The notes: generated by a model from the sequence alone, not told the origin. 7,277 nt of DNA from Chloroflexota bacterium (GCA_021788565.1 JAJYKO010000261.1:1-7277); one strand, 5' to 3'; positions 1 to 5,966 are shown, numbered from the stretch's first letter. Numbers and translations: made by a program.

Positions 1-263
1 CGATGCGGCTTGCCGAAGAGCGAGGTCTGGCAAGCGTGGCTCTCCCATCTATCAGCACCGGGGCCTACGGCTATCCCCTGGACGAGGCCGCGAACATCGC
101 GCTCCGCGCCGTGGTGGAGCACCTCCAACAGCCCGGCTCGGTTCGGACAGTCACCTTCGTCCTGTTCACGCACGACACGCTGCGGGCTTACGAGGCCGCC
201 CTGGGCGACATCGCGGCCAGCCTCTCCGCCAACCCCAACGCGTCCACCGGCCAGAACGGGTAG
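1..263 (+). CDS. Macrodomain protein (ADP-ribose-binding / O-acetyl-ADP-ribose deacetylase type), 5'-truncated
   Basis: This is the C-terminal half of a macrodomain, a fold that binds ADP-ribose and in many members removes ADP-ribose or acetyl groups from it. The segment VALPSISTGAYGYP is the conserved strand plus phosphate-binding loop (usual form: FPAISTGxYGxP). It is followed by the AA..IA helix, a predicted strand (VTFVLF) and a final helix (DTLRAYEAALGDI), which is the normal end of the fold. About 87 codons are present; whole macrodomain proteins are usually near 170 residues, so roughly half lies left of the window and the ATG at position 3 is an internal Met. The tail after the domain (about 15 residues) is the part that overlaps the end of the convergent phosphatase/ADP-ribosylglycohydrolase gene by 76 bp. 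Family assignment is firm; the exact reaction (deacetylase, mono-ADP-ribosylhydrolase, ADP-ribose-1''-phosphatase) cannot be told because the N-terminal catalytic Asn/Asp region is missing. Confidence 0.88.
   Translation, partial: MRLAEERGLASVALPSISTGAYGYPLDEAANIALRAVVEHLQQPGSVRTVTFVLFTHDTLRAYEAALGDIAASLSANPNASTGQNG
188..263. other. 76-bp convergent coding overlap
   Basis: The macrodomain gene (+) stops with TAG at 261-263, while the convergent fusion gene (-) stops with TAA at 190-188. The 76 bp between are coding on both strands: the macrodomain's C-terminal tail on one strand and the last 24 codons of the ADP-ribosylglycohydrolase on the other. No terminator fits between them, so each transcript probably extends antisense into the other. 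Confidence 0.85.
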
Positions 264-2062
264 GGGCGGGGGTGACGAGTGGGAGTCTGCTTACCCACAG
301 GGCGGCAGGTCAGCACCATGCGACGCCACTGAGCCGGCAGGGCCTCATAGCCATGAACGGCACCTAGCAGCGCGCCCGCGATGGCCGCGTTGGTATCGGT
401 GTCGCCGCCAGCCATAACCGTCGCCACCACACCTTCCTCCAGGGTAGGGGCATGCAGAAGCTGGTAGAAGGCGTTCTGGAACGCGATGAGCACCCACCCC
501 GCGTGGCTCTGGTAATCTACAGGCGGATTGGACGCTGCCTCTTCCAGCGCCTGAAGCACCGAGGCTTCCTTGCAGTGAGCGACCGCCCACTGCTTGGCTT
601 CCTTGAACAAATCATCGGGCGATCCGCCGGTCGCGATGGCGTGCGCCAAGGCCACGGTGAACACCGCCGTGGCCTCCTGACAGACAGGGTGAGGGTGGGT
701 CAGGGAGGCGTCCCGGCGGGCGTGAGCCGCCAGATCATCCGGACCCATCGCATGACCGAAGATCCCGAGCGGGCTGATTCTCATCAGGCAGCCGTTGGCC
801 TGAGTCGATGGATCCGCCGCCCCGGCAGCCGATGATGCCGCCCTGCTCTCCTCCCGTATCGCACTCAAGGCCAGATGGGTGGCGTTCCCCTCGTCGAAGG
901 GACCGGAGCGATGCCAGTACCAGTAGGCGCTCGCCACGGCATCGATGCTGTACCGCCCCGTGATCACGAGGGAGCGCGCCAGCACCAGCGCCATCTCCGA
1001 GTCGTCGGTGGGTTGACCGGCCATCGTCCCCCAGGTACCACCGTCTGCCATCAGCCTGATACCCGCCGGGTGTTTCTTACGCAGGCTCGAGCCAGATTGG
1101 AATTCCACCTGGCTGCCAAGAGCATCGCCCGTCAACTGCCCCATCAGGCATCCACGGGCCCTGGAAAGTAGCCTCCAGTCCTGCAACGCTTGGCCGGGCT
1201 CCGGCCGGATCGGGAACGGCAGCTCAGCCGGAGGGTGAGGCAGGGGCGGCCCACCGAAGACCGAATCCCACGGCTTCCTGGCGAGATCCGCCACGACTCT
1301 TGGCCCTCCGCCGAAGCAGAAGCGTGCGTAGCTGGTCTCTCGCTGGCTGTAGCCCAGGCGTTTGCCATCCTGGCCCACCAACTCGCCGCCCACTCCACGC
1401 AGCAGGGCATGGCCCCCGGCGTAGTCCCAGGGAACGGGATCGTTTAGAGATACGGCCGCCATCCCTTCGCCGGCCGCCACCAGTGCGAGGCGGTAGGCGA
1501 TGCTGGGAACCGCCAAGTAGCGCGCCGGGGCCACGCAGCTGAGGTTTGCCTGGGGATTCCGGTCCGCGTCCTGAGAAACCAGCACGACGTCGTGAGGGCG
1601 AAGCCTCGCCGGCCAGGATGGGGCTTCGAGCGGAAGACCCTGGCGGCGCAGTGGTCCCGCACCTTCGGCCCAAGTAAAGAGATCACCGCGGTCGTCAGGG
1701 GCCACGAATGCATAAACGACCCCCAGGACCGGGCTGTCCCCCCGCAAAAGGGCGATGGAGACGGCGCTGCCGCGCATTCCCTTGATGAATGCAGCGGTCC
1801 CATCGTTCGGGTCAACCAGCCACTGATGGCGATCTCCCTCCGCTCCGCGTCTCCAGCCGGTCTCCTCTCCGCGGTAGCTCCAGTCGGGAAACGCGGCCAC
1901 CAGCTTCTCACGGATCAGCCTCTCCGCCCACAGGTCTGCCTCACACTCCCCACCGCGGCCAAGGGGACCGCCCGGACGGTGAAACTCGTCTCTCAGCAGT
2001 TCTCCCGCGGCGAGCGCTGCCTGCACTGCAACGCCCATCGCATCCGTGTAGTCCTCGATCAT
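188..2062 (-). CDS. Fusion protein: inositol-monophosphatase-family domain + ADP-ribosylglycohydrolase (DraG/ARH) domain
   Basis: The product is 624 aa with two enzyme domains. Residues 1-265 match the IMPase/CysQ-like Mg-dependent phosphatase family: GEE at 65-67, VDPNDGT at 83-89 (family DPxDGT) and PWDYAGG at 211-217 (family WDxAGG), so the metal ligands are kept. Residues about 297-615 match ADP-ribosylglycohydrolases: GCLMGQLTGDALG at 304-316, the metal motif TDDSEM at 352-357, NGCLMRISPLG at 423-433, and AGGDTDTNAAIAGALLGAVHG at 551-571 with both Asp ligands. A Pro-rich linker (270-290) joins them. Both active sites look intact. I chose the ATG at 2062 because AGGGG lies 5 nt upstream and the IMPase fold starts there; a GTG at 2110 would add 16 unlikely residues and sits inside a palindrome. 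The facing macrodomain gene suggests ADP-ribose or phospho-ADP-ribose turnover (inference). The phosphatase substrate is unknown. Confidence 0.9.
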   Translation of the reverse strand: MIEDYTDAMGVAVQAALAAGELLRDEFHRPGGPLGRGGECEADLWAERLIREKLVAAFPDWSYRGEETGWRRGAEGDRHQWLVDPNDGTAAFIKGMRGSAVSIALLRGDSPVLGVVYAFVAPDDRGDLFTWAEGAGPLRRQGLPLEAPSWPARLRPHDVVLVSQDADRNPQANLSCVAPARYLAVPSIAYRLALVAAGEGMAAVSLNDPVPWDYAGGHALLRGVGGELVGQDGKRLGYSQRETSYARFCFGGGPRVVADLARKPWDSVFGGPPLPHPPAELPFPIRPEPGQALQDWRLLSRARGCLMGQLTGDALGSQVEFQSGSSLRKKHPAGIRLMADGGTWGTMAGQPTDDSEMALVLARSLVITGRYSIDAVASAYWYWHRSGPFDEGNATHLALSAIREESRAASSAAGAADPSTQANGCLMRISPLGIFGHAMGPDDLAAHARRDASLTHPHPVCQEATAVFTVALAHAIATGGSPDDLFKEAKQWAVAHCKEASVLQALEEAASNPPVDYQSHAGWVLIAFQNAFYQLLHAPTLEEGVVATVMAGGDTDTNAAIAGALLGAVHGYEALPAQWRRMVLTCRPVGKQTPTRHPRPYPFWPVDALGLAERLAAMSPRAAS

Positions 2063-2107
2063 AGTGGCCCCTGCCTTGCAACTGCTGTCAGCATGAAGAT
2101 TGCCTGG

Positions 2108-2123
2108 CACAACATGTGTTGTG
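2108..2123. promoter_or_regulatory. Perfect 16-bp palindrome, candidate operator in the divergent spacer
   Basis: CACAACA-TG-TGTTGTG is a 7-2-7 perfect inverted repeat. It lies in the spacer between the divergent starts at 2062 (-) and 2171 (+), about 46 nt from either start. Its size and place fit a dimeric repressor or activator site controlling both genes. No consensus -35/-10 pair stands out on either strand here. The binding protein is not identifiable, and the palindrome differs from the GTTG-N4-CAAC dyad beside the MarR gene, although both share TTG/CAA arms. Confidence 0.5.
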
Positions 2124-2170
2124 ATTACGCGTGGCCATTCACATCACTATTCGTAATTGGGGGACAAACT

Positions 2171-2611
2171 GTGCCGAAGAAGCTGCTCCTTCCCGCCAGC
2201 GAGGCGGTCCACGTATCCCTCGGTGTACAGCTCCTGGCGTTCCAGGAAGCTGAGCCGTTGTCTAGCCACACCTGGGCAGGGGCGGAGGAGATCCTCGAAC
2301 ATGTGGACCTCTCCGCCCACCCCAGCAGCGCGGACGCGCTGAAGCTCCTGCTGTCCCGCGGCTGGGAATCCGACAGCGTAACCGGCCTGCTGCTCGGAAT
2401 ATGGATGAAGAAAGCGGCAACCGCCGGACAGATCGCGGCCGATCTCCTCGAGCTGACGCCTTCCCAGCGCCGTGCCCTGACGGCGCTCTATGCGGCTTCA
2501 AACGAGAGCACGGTGGTACAGTACTCGGTCACCCGGGACGGCACGTTGATGCAGCACGCCTACAGCCGAAGATCCCTCGCCGCGCCGGACATCAAGCTGT
2601 TTCTCAGCTAG
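2171..2611 (+). CDS. Hypothetical protein, 146 aa, divergent from the phosphatase/ADP-ribosylglycohydrolase gene
   Basis: I do not recognise a family. The start is the GTG at 2171, preceded by a good ribosome site GGGGGA (2159-2164) at 6-nt spacing. The open frame continues upstream, but that part is antisense to the fusion gene and is not needed. Codon usage shows the strong G/C third-position preference of the neighbours, which supports a real gene. The product is probably cytoplasmic: no signal peptide or membrane segment. It looks mostly helical, with a helical stretch at about 33-82, a helix-turn-helix-like stretch at 84-109 (GQIAADLLELTPSQRRAL), then a short part with strand character (STVVQYSV) and a basic/Ser segment near the end. 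It shares the spacer palindrome with the fusion gene, so co-regulation is plausible. Its stop overlaps the end of the convergent aminotransferase gene by 8 bp. No function is assigned. Confidence 0.68.
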   Translation: MPKKLLLPASEAVHVSLGVQLLAFQEAEPLSSHTWAGAEEILEHVDLSAHPSSADALKLLLSRGWESDSVTGLLLGIWMKKAATAGQIAADLLELTPSQRRALTALYAASNESTVVQYSVTRDGTLMQHAYSRRSLAAPDIKLFLS

Positions 2612-3770
2612 CGGCCCGAAGCTCCTCCAGCGCGGCTCTGAAGATCGCGACGCCCTGGTTGATCGTTTCGACAGACGGGGCGAAAGTGAAGCGAAGATGC
2701 CCCTCACCCATTGCCCCGAACTCTGTCCCAGGCCTCACGTTCAACCCGCGTTCGTAGAGATACTTCATCATCTCCACGGCGGATAGGGGGGCTTCGTAAC
2801 GGACCCAGGCATAGAAGGCTGCCTGCAGCTCGTATACCTTCACCCCGGGTATCGACGTAAGCCCGTCCCACATCGCCTCACGCTGCGCCTGGTACTGCCC
2901 CAGCATCCATGAGCGCCACTTCCGATCCTCGCTCTCGTTGGTCAAAGCTGCGAGCGCCGCCCGCATGGCTATGTTGTTGACGTAGCCCACCGAGGTTCGG
3001 TTGATCGCGGAGATCGGCTTGAGGGTCTGGCCCTTTGCCACGACCCAACCTACCCTCCAACCCGTCATGGCGTAAGTCTTGGAGAAGGAGTTCACCAGTA
3101 TCGCCCGGTCGGTAAGCAGGGGATGGCCGAGTCCAGAGATGTGCTTCCCCGTGAAAACCAGCTGGTCGTACACCTCGTCCAAAATCACCGCGAGGTCGTG
3201 CTGCGAGGCAATCTCGGCGAGACCATTCAGCTCGGTCTGATCGAGCAGCTGGCCGGTGGGGTTGGATGGATAGTTGAGGACGAGCATCTTGGTGCGTGGA
3301 GTGACGGACTCTCGAACCGCGTCCAGATCCACCTTGAACGAGCCGGTCAAGGGAACAGCGGTGACCTCGGCCCCGACGACCTTGGCAACGTCGGAATAAA
3401 GAGAGTACGTTGGGTCCAGGATGATCACCTGATCCCCTTCGTTGAGCAGGCCGGTCATCACGGAATAGATCGCGCCAGTGCCACCATTCGTAAGAAGCAC
3501 CTCTGAGGGTGAGACCTCTACGCCGCTGATCTTGGACTGATAAGCCGCGATCGCCTCGCGCAGTTGGGGGTCTCCCTGCGTAGCCGGATAGTGGGTGTAG
3601 CCGTGCTTCATTGCGTCTACAGCAGCCTCAATGATGTACGCCGGAGTATCGAAAGAAGGGTCCCCGCGGTGAAGGCCGATCACCTTTGGGGTCCTTGGCG
3701 TTGGAAGCTTATCGGCGAGATTGCGTTGCGAAGTTGACAGGCGCTCGACAGCCCTGGAAGCACCGATCAT
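2604..3770 (-). CDS. Class I PLP-dependent aminotransferase (aspartate aminotransferase-like, I-gamma type)
   Basis: A 388-aa cytoplasmic aminotransferase of normal family length. It transfers the amino group between an amino acid and a 2-oxo acid using pyridoxal phosphate. Visible key residues are the cofactor phosphate loop GGTG at 96-99, NPTG at 170-173, the pyridine-nitrogen Asp in LDEVYDQL (Asp198, Tyr201), the Schiff-base Lys231 in SFSKTYAMTGWRVGW, and the substrate-carboxylate Arg360 in HLRFTFA. The SKTYAMTGWR signature resembles thermophile-type aspartate and prephenate/aromatic aminotransferases, but the amino donor cannot be fixed from this. The start is the ATG at 3770, with a near-ideal ribosome site GAGGAGG (3783-3777) 6 nt upstream; an in-frame upstream start would add 13 residues and lacks this support. 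It lies 62 bp downstream of the SH3b gene on the same strand and may be cotranscribed with it. Confidence 0.93.
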   Translation of the reverse strand: MIGASRAVERLSTSQRNLADKLPTPRTPKVIGLHRGDPSFDTPAYIIEAAVDAMKHGYTHYPATQGDPQLREAIAAYQSKISGVEVSPSEVLLTNGGTGAIYSVMTGLLNEGDQVIILDPTYSLYSDVAKVVGAEVTAVPLTGSFKVDLDAVRESVTPRTKMLVLNYPSNPTGQLLDQTELNGLAEIASQHDLAVILDEVYDQLVFTGKHISGLGHPLLTDRAILVNSFSKTYAMTGWRVGWVVAKGQTLKPISAINRTSVGYVNNIAMRAALAALTNESEDRKWRSWMLGQYQAQREAMWDGLTSIPGVKVYELQAAFYAWVRYEAPLSAVEMMKYLYERGLNVRPGTEFGAMGEGHLRFTFAPSVETINQGVAIFRAALEELRAAS

Positions 3771-3832
3771 TGAAAGCCTCCTCGATTCGGATTGCCGATA
3801 TGCTACCACAAGCGCGTGACTGGGTGATGGAG

Positions 3833-4282
3833 TCAGGGGCTGGCGACGAGATACTCCTTGGGTATGTACCCCTCAGTACCATCGGGTGCCCGCACCTTCA
3901 ACCACTGCTGGCCATCCGACTCGACTGGGTCGCCCGTGACCTCCATCTTCGTGCCATCGACCCAGGCACGGAGTTTGTCGGCCAGGTGCGGAGTCTTGCG
4001 CATAAAGACGCCCGCTCCATCGGTGTTCCCCACCATCATTACCTGCGTCTTCGCGGGAACAGGCGTCGCGGTCGCGACCGGTATGCTGGTAGCCGTGGCC
4101 GCGGGCGCGAGGGTGGGAGTGGCAGGCCGCGCAGTAGGGGAAAGGGCTTCGGCCTTAGCGCTACCTCGACCGATGCCAAAATCGCTCAAACCGATCAGGT
4201 CCCTGCCGGTGACAACCCTGTACCCGCCGAGCACGCCGCCAATGGCTACAGCCATCATGAGGAGAAAGACGAAGACTTTCAT
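3833..4282 (-). CDS. Membrane-anchored or secreted bacterial SH3 (SH3b) domain protein
   Basis: A 149-aa protein with three parts. Residues 1-22 are a hydrophobic helix after Lys2 (KVFVFLLMMAVAIGGVLGG), which acts as an uncleaved anchor or a signal peptide; there is no lipobox Cys. Residues about 46-78 are a low-complexity Ala/Thr/Pro linker. Residues about 80-147 form an SH3b domain: GVFMRKTP (usual LNVRxxP), the turn GTKMEVTGDP, then QQWLKVRAPDGTEGYIPKEYL (usual WxKVRxxDGxxGWV). SH3b domains outside the cell usually bind peptidoglycan or other wall polymers, so a cell-envelope role is likely, but no catalytic domain is attached. The start is the ATG at 4282, with GGAGGG (4295-4290) 7 nt upstream. 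An open frame runs 15 codons further upstream but would put charged residues before the anchor. The linker style is common in Chloroflexota and some Gram-positive bacteria. Confidence 0.87.
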   Translation of the reverse strand: MKVFVFLLMMAVAIGGVLGGYRVVTGRDLIGLSDFGIGRGSAKAEALSPTARPATPTLAPAATATSIPVATATPVPAKTQVMMVGNTDGAGVFMRKTPHLADKLRAWVDGTKMEVTGDPVESDGQQWLKVRAPDGTEGYIPKEYLVASP

Positions 4283-4306
4283 CGTTCGGCCCTCCAACAG
4301 ATCATG

Positions 4307-4343
4307 AGATCCCGACCGCGCCGTCACGAGCCGTCAGGGATCT
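4307..4343. repeat. Inverted repeat in the 5' region of the SH3b gene
   Basis: AGATCCC (4307-4313) is repeated inverted as GGGATCT (4337-4343), with 23 nt between the arms. It lies 25-61 nt upstream of the SH3b start codon and just outside its ribosome site. It could be a spaced operator or a leader hairpin; arms of this length can also occur by chance. Confidence 0.3.
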
Positions 4344-4398
4344 ACGAGCATGTACCATACTCAATTTTCGGCCGTTTGCATAGATGTCAGAGACGCCA

Positions 4399-4439
4399 GC
4401 GGGGGCGAAACATGTGAGCACCACATGTCGCGCCCCCGC
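4399..4439. terminator. Strong stem-loop downstream of the NYN gene, possible terminator without a U-tract
   Basis: A 9-bp G/C stem (GCGGGGGCG 4399-4407 with CGCCCCCGC 4431-4439) continues, after a 2x2 internal loop, into a 7-bp stem (ACATGTG 4410-4416 with CACATGT 4422-4428) closed by a 5-nt loop. It begins 38 nt past the stop of the NYN gene and lies before the SH3b gene. Neither strand shows a following T-run, so it is not a classical intrinsic terminator. It may be a U-less terminator, a 3'-end stabilising hairpin, or a Rho-assisted site. The fold itself is certain from base pairing; the role is inferred. Confidence 0.6.
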
Positions 4440-4446
4440 GGTTGAT

Positions 4447-4466
4447 CGACGGTCGACCGACGGTCG
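4447..4466. repeat. Two tandem 9-bp quasi-palindromes, one helical turn apart
   Basis: CGACGGTCG occurs twice exactly (4447-4455 and 4458-4466) with AC between. Each copy is an odd dyad (CGAC-G-GTCG), so the pair has an 11-bp period. It sits between the NYN stop codon and the stem-loop. It could be a paired protein-binding site for the SH3b gene, about 165 bp upstream of its start, or chance low complexity. Confidence 0.35.
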
Positions 4467-4477
4467 GTAGAACAGTG

Positions 4478-5857
4478 CTAAACAGTGACCTCGGGCTCGG
4501 CAGCCTTCTCAGCGACCTTCTTCGCGGGCGTCCTCCGGCGGGGGCGAGGCCGTTTTGGAGCTTCGGGTGCCGGAGCCTCAACCTCCACCACCGGCGTTTG
4601 CTCGGGCTCAGCGGAGTTAGGCTCGTCGTCAACAGGAGCCTGCGCTTCCTGAACAACCATCCCAGCCGACAACTCGGGGCCCCTCAGAACAGATTCGACA
4701 ATGGCATCCAGGTCGCGGCCAGACCAGGGGATCACCCGCTGGACCTGTTCGCCTTTGGCGAAAGTCCGGACGGGCTCGTTCGGTAGAACCTCGCTCTGGA
4801 TCGCTCCGTCACTTCCGGCAGGCTCGATGAATGCCGGCTCCAACTCAGCCGGCTTGTCTGCTGATACCGGCGCCGAGGGTGCATCCGTGGCAGGAGACGC
4901 GGAGGGACGACCGGTTCGCTCTTCCCCAACCACAATGGTCTCCACGGACGTGCCGCCCACCACCAGACGGTCGCGGAGCAGCTTTCCCGAGTCCACAAGG
5001 GATTGTATCCGGTTGGCGATGCGGGATCTGAGCTCGCCAGTGGGCGTACGATCGACCGGGCACAGCGCCCTGGAAAGCCGCCGCGGTGTACAGATCCCTT
5101 CGGCTGCGACGATGCGCCGCACCTCGGTCAGCACCTCGCTGTCGTTTGGAAGCCTGACCTGGTCCGGCGACTCGGCTTTTGCCGGCTCTGGAGCCCGCTC
5201 AACCCGAACTGGCTCCACGGGCCGCTCGACCCTAACAGGCTCGACAGGTCGCTCGACTCGAACAGGTTCCGGCGCTCGCTCCGCCCTGACGGCCTCGGGG
5301 GTACGGTCTTGCCGGACCGGCTCCGTGGAGCGCACGGTGGATCGCGGTGCACGAGTCACGGTGGGGCGCTCTGGCTTCGACGGAGGCAACACGACGAACT
5401 CGTCAGCGCAGAACCTGAGCTCCTTGGAAACCTTGCCCTCCTCTGCCACAACCACCACCCGCTTGTCGTGCCTGCGCAAAGCATTAGCAACGGCAATGTA
5501 TTCGCGGCTCGTGGCCACTACAAGAAAGGTTTCTACGCCGTCCAACTCCTCGAGCTGGTCCCGGAGATCCTGGGCCACTATGTCGGACACAACAGACTTT
5601 GGAAATCCATCGCCATTGGGCCAGGTAGGGCAGTGAACCAGGGTGAAGCCCATCTGGTAAAGCTGAACTGCCAACTCCGAGAAGCTCGTCTGCTGAAAGT
5701 CCGCGAAGGCACGCGCGGCTACGGGACGCCCGTATCGACTGATGATGTTCTTGAGAGGCTCGGCCGAAGCACCCGTGAGGTCGCTGGCGTCTACAGTGAC
5801 GCTGATTGGCTCATCCGCTTCCAAGATCACTCTCTGTTTTTCGTTAAGGACCGGCAT
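4478..5857 (-). CDS. NYN-domain (LabA/DUF88-like, PIN-fold) protein with winged-helix-like segment and basic tail
   Basis: A 459-aa multidomain protein. Residues about 18-158 look like a NYN domain, a PIN-type RNase fold: the first-strand acid in VTVDASDL (Asp23), KSVVSDIVAQDL (Asp92, Asp97) in the place of the usual K-x-VD motif, VVATSREYIAVANALRR in the place of SGDSDFxPLVxxLR, then VVVVAEE and SKELRFCADEFVVL as the closing strand, helix and strand. The expected Asp pair of SGDSDF is replaced (Ser117, Glu119), so activity may be altered. Residues 160-229 are an Arg/Glu/Pro linker with three PVRVERxxE repeats. Residues 238-310 look like a winged helix (OST-HTH-like, uncertain). The rest is acidic/Pro-rich and ends in a basic stretch at 435-447 (KRPRPRRRTPAKK). 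An RNA-linked role is inferred. The ATG at 5857 is preferred; a TTG at 5878 is possible, and neither has a well-spaced ribosome site. Confidence 0.75.
   Translation of the reverse strand: MPVLNEKQRVILEADEPISVTVDASDLTGASAEPLKNIISRYGRPVAARAFADFQQTSFSELAVQLYQMGFTLVHCPTWPNGDGFPKSVVSDIVAQDLRDQLEELDGVETFLVVATSREYIAVANALRRHDKRVVVVAEEGKVSKELRFCADEFVVLPPSKPERPTVTRAPRSTVRSTEPVRQDRTPEAVRAERAPEPVRVERPVEPVRVERPVEPVRVERAPEPAKAESPDQVRLPNDSEVLTEVRRIVAAEGICTPRRLSRALCPVDRTPTGELRSRIANRIQSLVDSGKLLRDRLVVGGTSVETIVVGEERTGRPSASPATDAPSAPVSADKPAELEPAFIEPAGSDGAIQSEVLPNEPVRTFAKGEQVQRVIPWSGRDLDAIVESVLRGPELSAGMVVQEAQAPVDDEPNSAEPEQTPVVEVEAPAPEAPKRPRPRRRTPAKKVAEKAAEPEVTV
5186..5266 (-). repeat. In-gene tandem repeat encoding three PVRVERxxE units
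   Basis: Three consecutive 27-nt units encode PVRVERPVE, PVRVERPVE and PVRVERAPE in the linker of the NYN protein (residues 198-224). Codons differ between copies (Arg as CGA, AGG and CGG; Pro as CCT, CCC and CCA), so the repeats are not a fresh duplication and the amino-acid pattern appears to be kept. Weaker, related units (EAVRAERAPE) precede them. Confidence 0.8.
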
Positions 5858-5906
5858 TATGCGATTGACAACTCCCAATCAACTATGTTTCATTAGGTCT
5901 AGACAG

Positions 5907-5912
5907 ATTATA
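5907..5912 (-). promoter_or_regulatory. Promoter -10 element of the NYN gene
   Basis: On the - strand this reads TATAAT, a perfect consensus -10. It is 50 nt from the ATG at 5857 and 29 nt from the alternative TTG at 5878. The best -35-like hexamer (TTGATG) is 21 bp upstream, longer than the usual 16-18 bp, so the promoter is incomplete by consensus rules. It suggests that the NYN gene has its own start of transcription rather than depending on the MarR gene. Confidence 0.45.
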
Positions 5913-5966
5913 GCGCAACTACCGTCTGGAGTCCATCAAGCCCTCGCTGAGGCCTGGAGGGTCAGT

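Noticed and set aside
1..263. DarT/DarG-type toxin-antitoxin reading of the macrodomain
   Set aside because: No ADP-ribosyltransferase toxin gene is visible; the neighbour on the left is outside the window and cannot be judged.
2063..2110. GTG start at 2110 for the phosphatase/ADP-ribosylglycohydrolase fusion
   Set aside because: The 16 extra residues match nothing in the IMPase fold, the codon lies in the palindrome, and the ATG at 2062 has its own AGGGG site.
1592..2170. Upstream extension of the 146-aa + strand gene
   Set aside because: The open frame runs antisense through the N-terminal phosphatase domain; the GTG at 2171 with GGGGGA at the right distance is a better start.
3787..3798. 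TCGG-N4-CCGA dyad just upstream of the aminotransferase ribosome site
   Set aside because: Four-base arms are expected by chance in GC-rich DNA, and no promoter-like element frames it.
4471..4490. Near-repeat of CACTGTT around the NYN stop codon (- strand)
   Set aside because: Two short copies only, with no sign of function.
4701..5636. Long open frame on the + strand (over 300 codons)
   Set aside because: It is antisense to the NYN gene, its product is Ser/Thr/Arg-rich low complexity mirroring the repeat linker, and no ribosome site or family match supports it.
5858..5878. TTG start at 5878 for the NYN gene
   Set aside because: No ribosome site precedes it; the ATG seven codons downstream is preferred, though its GGGAG is also too far (14 nt), so this is not settled.
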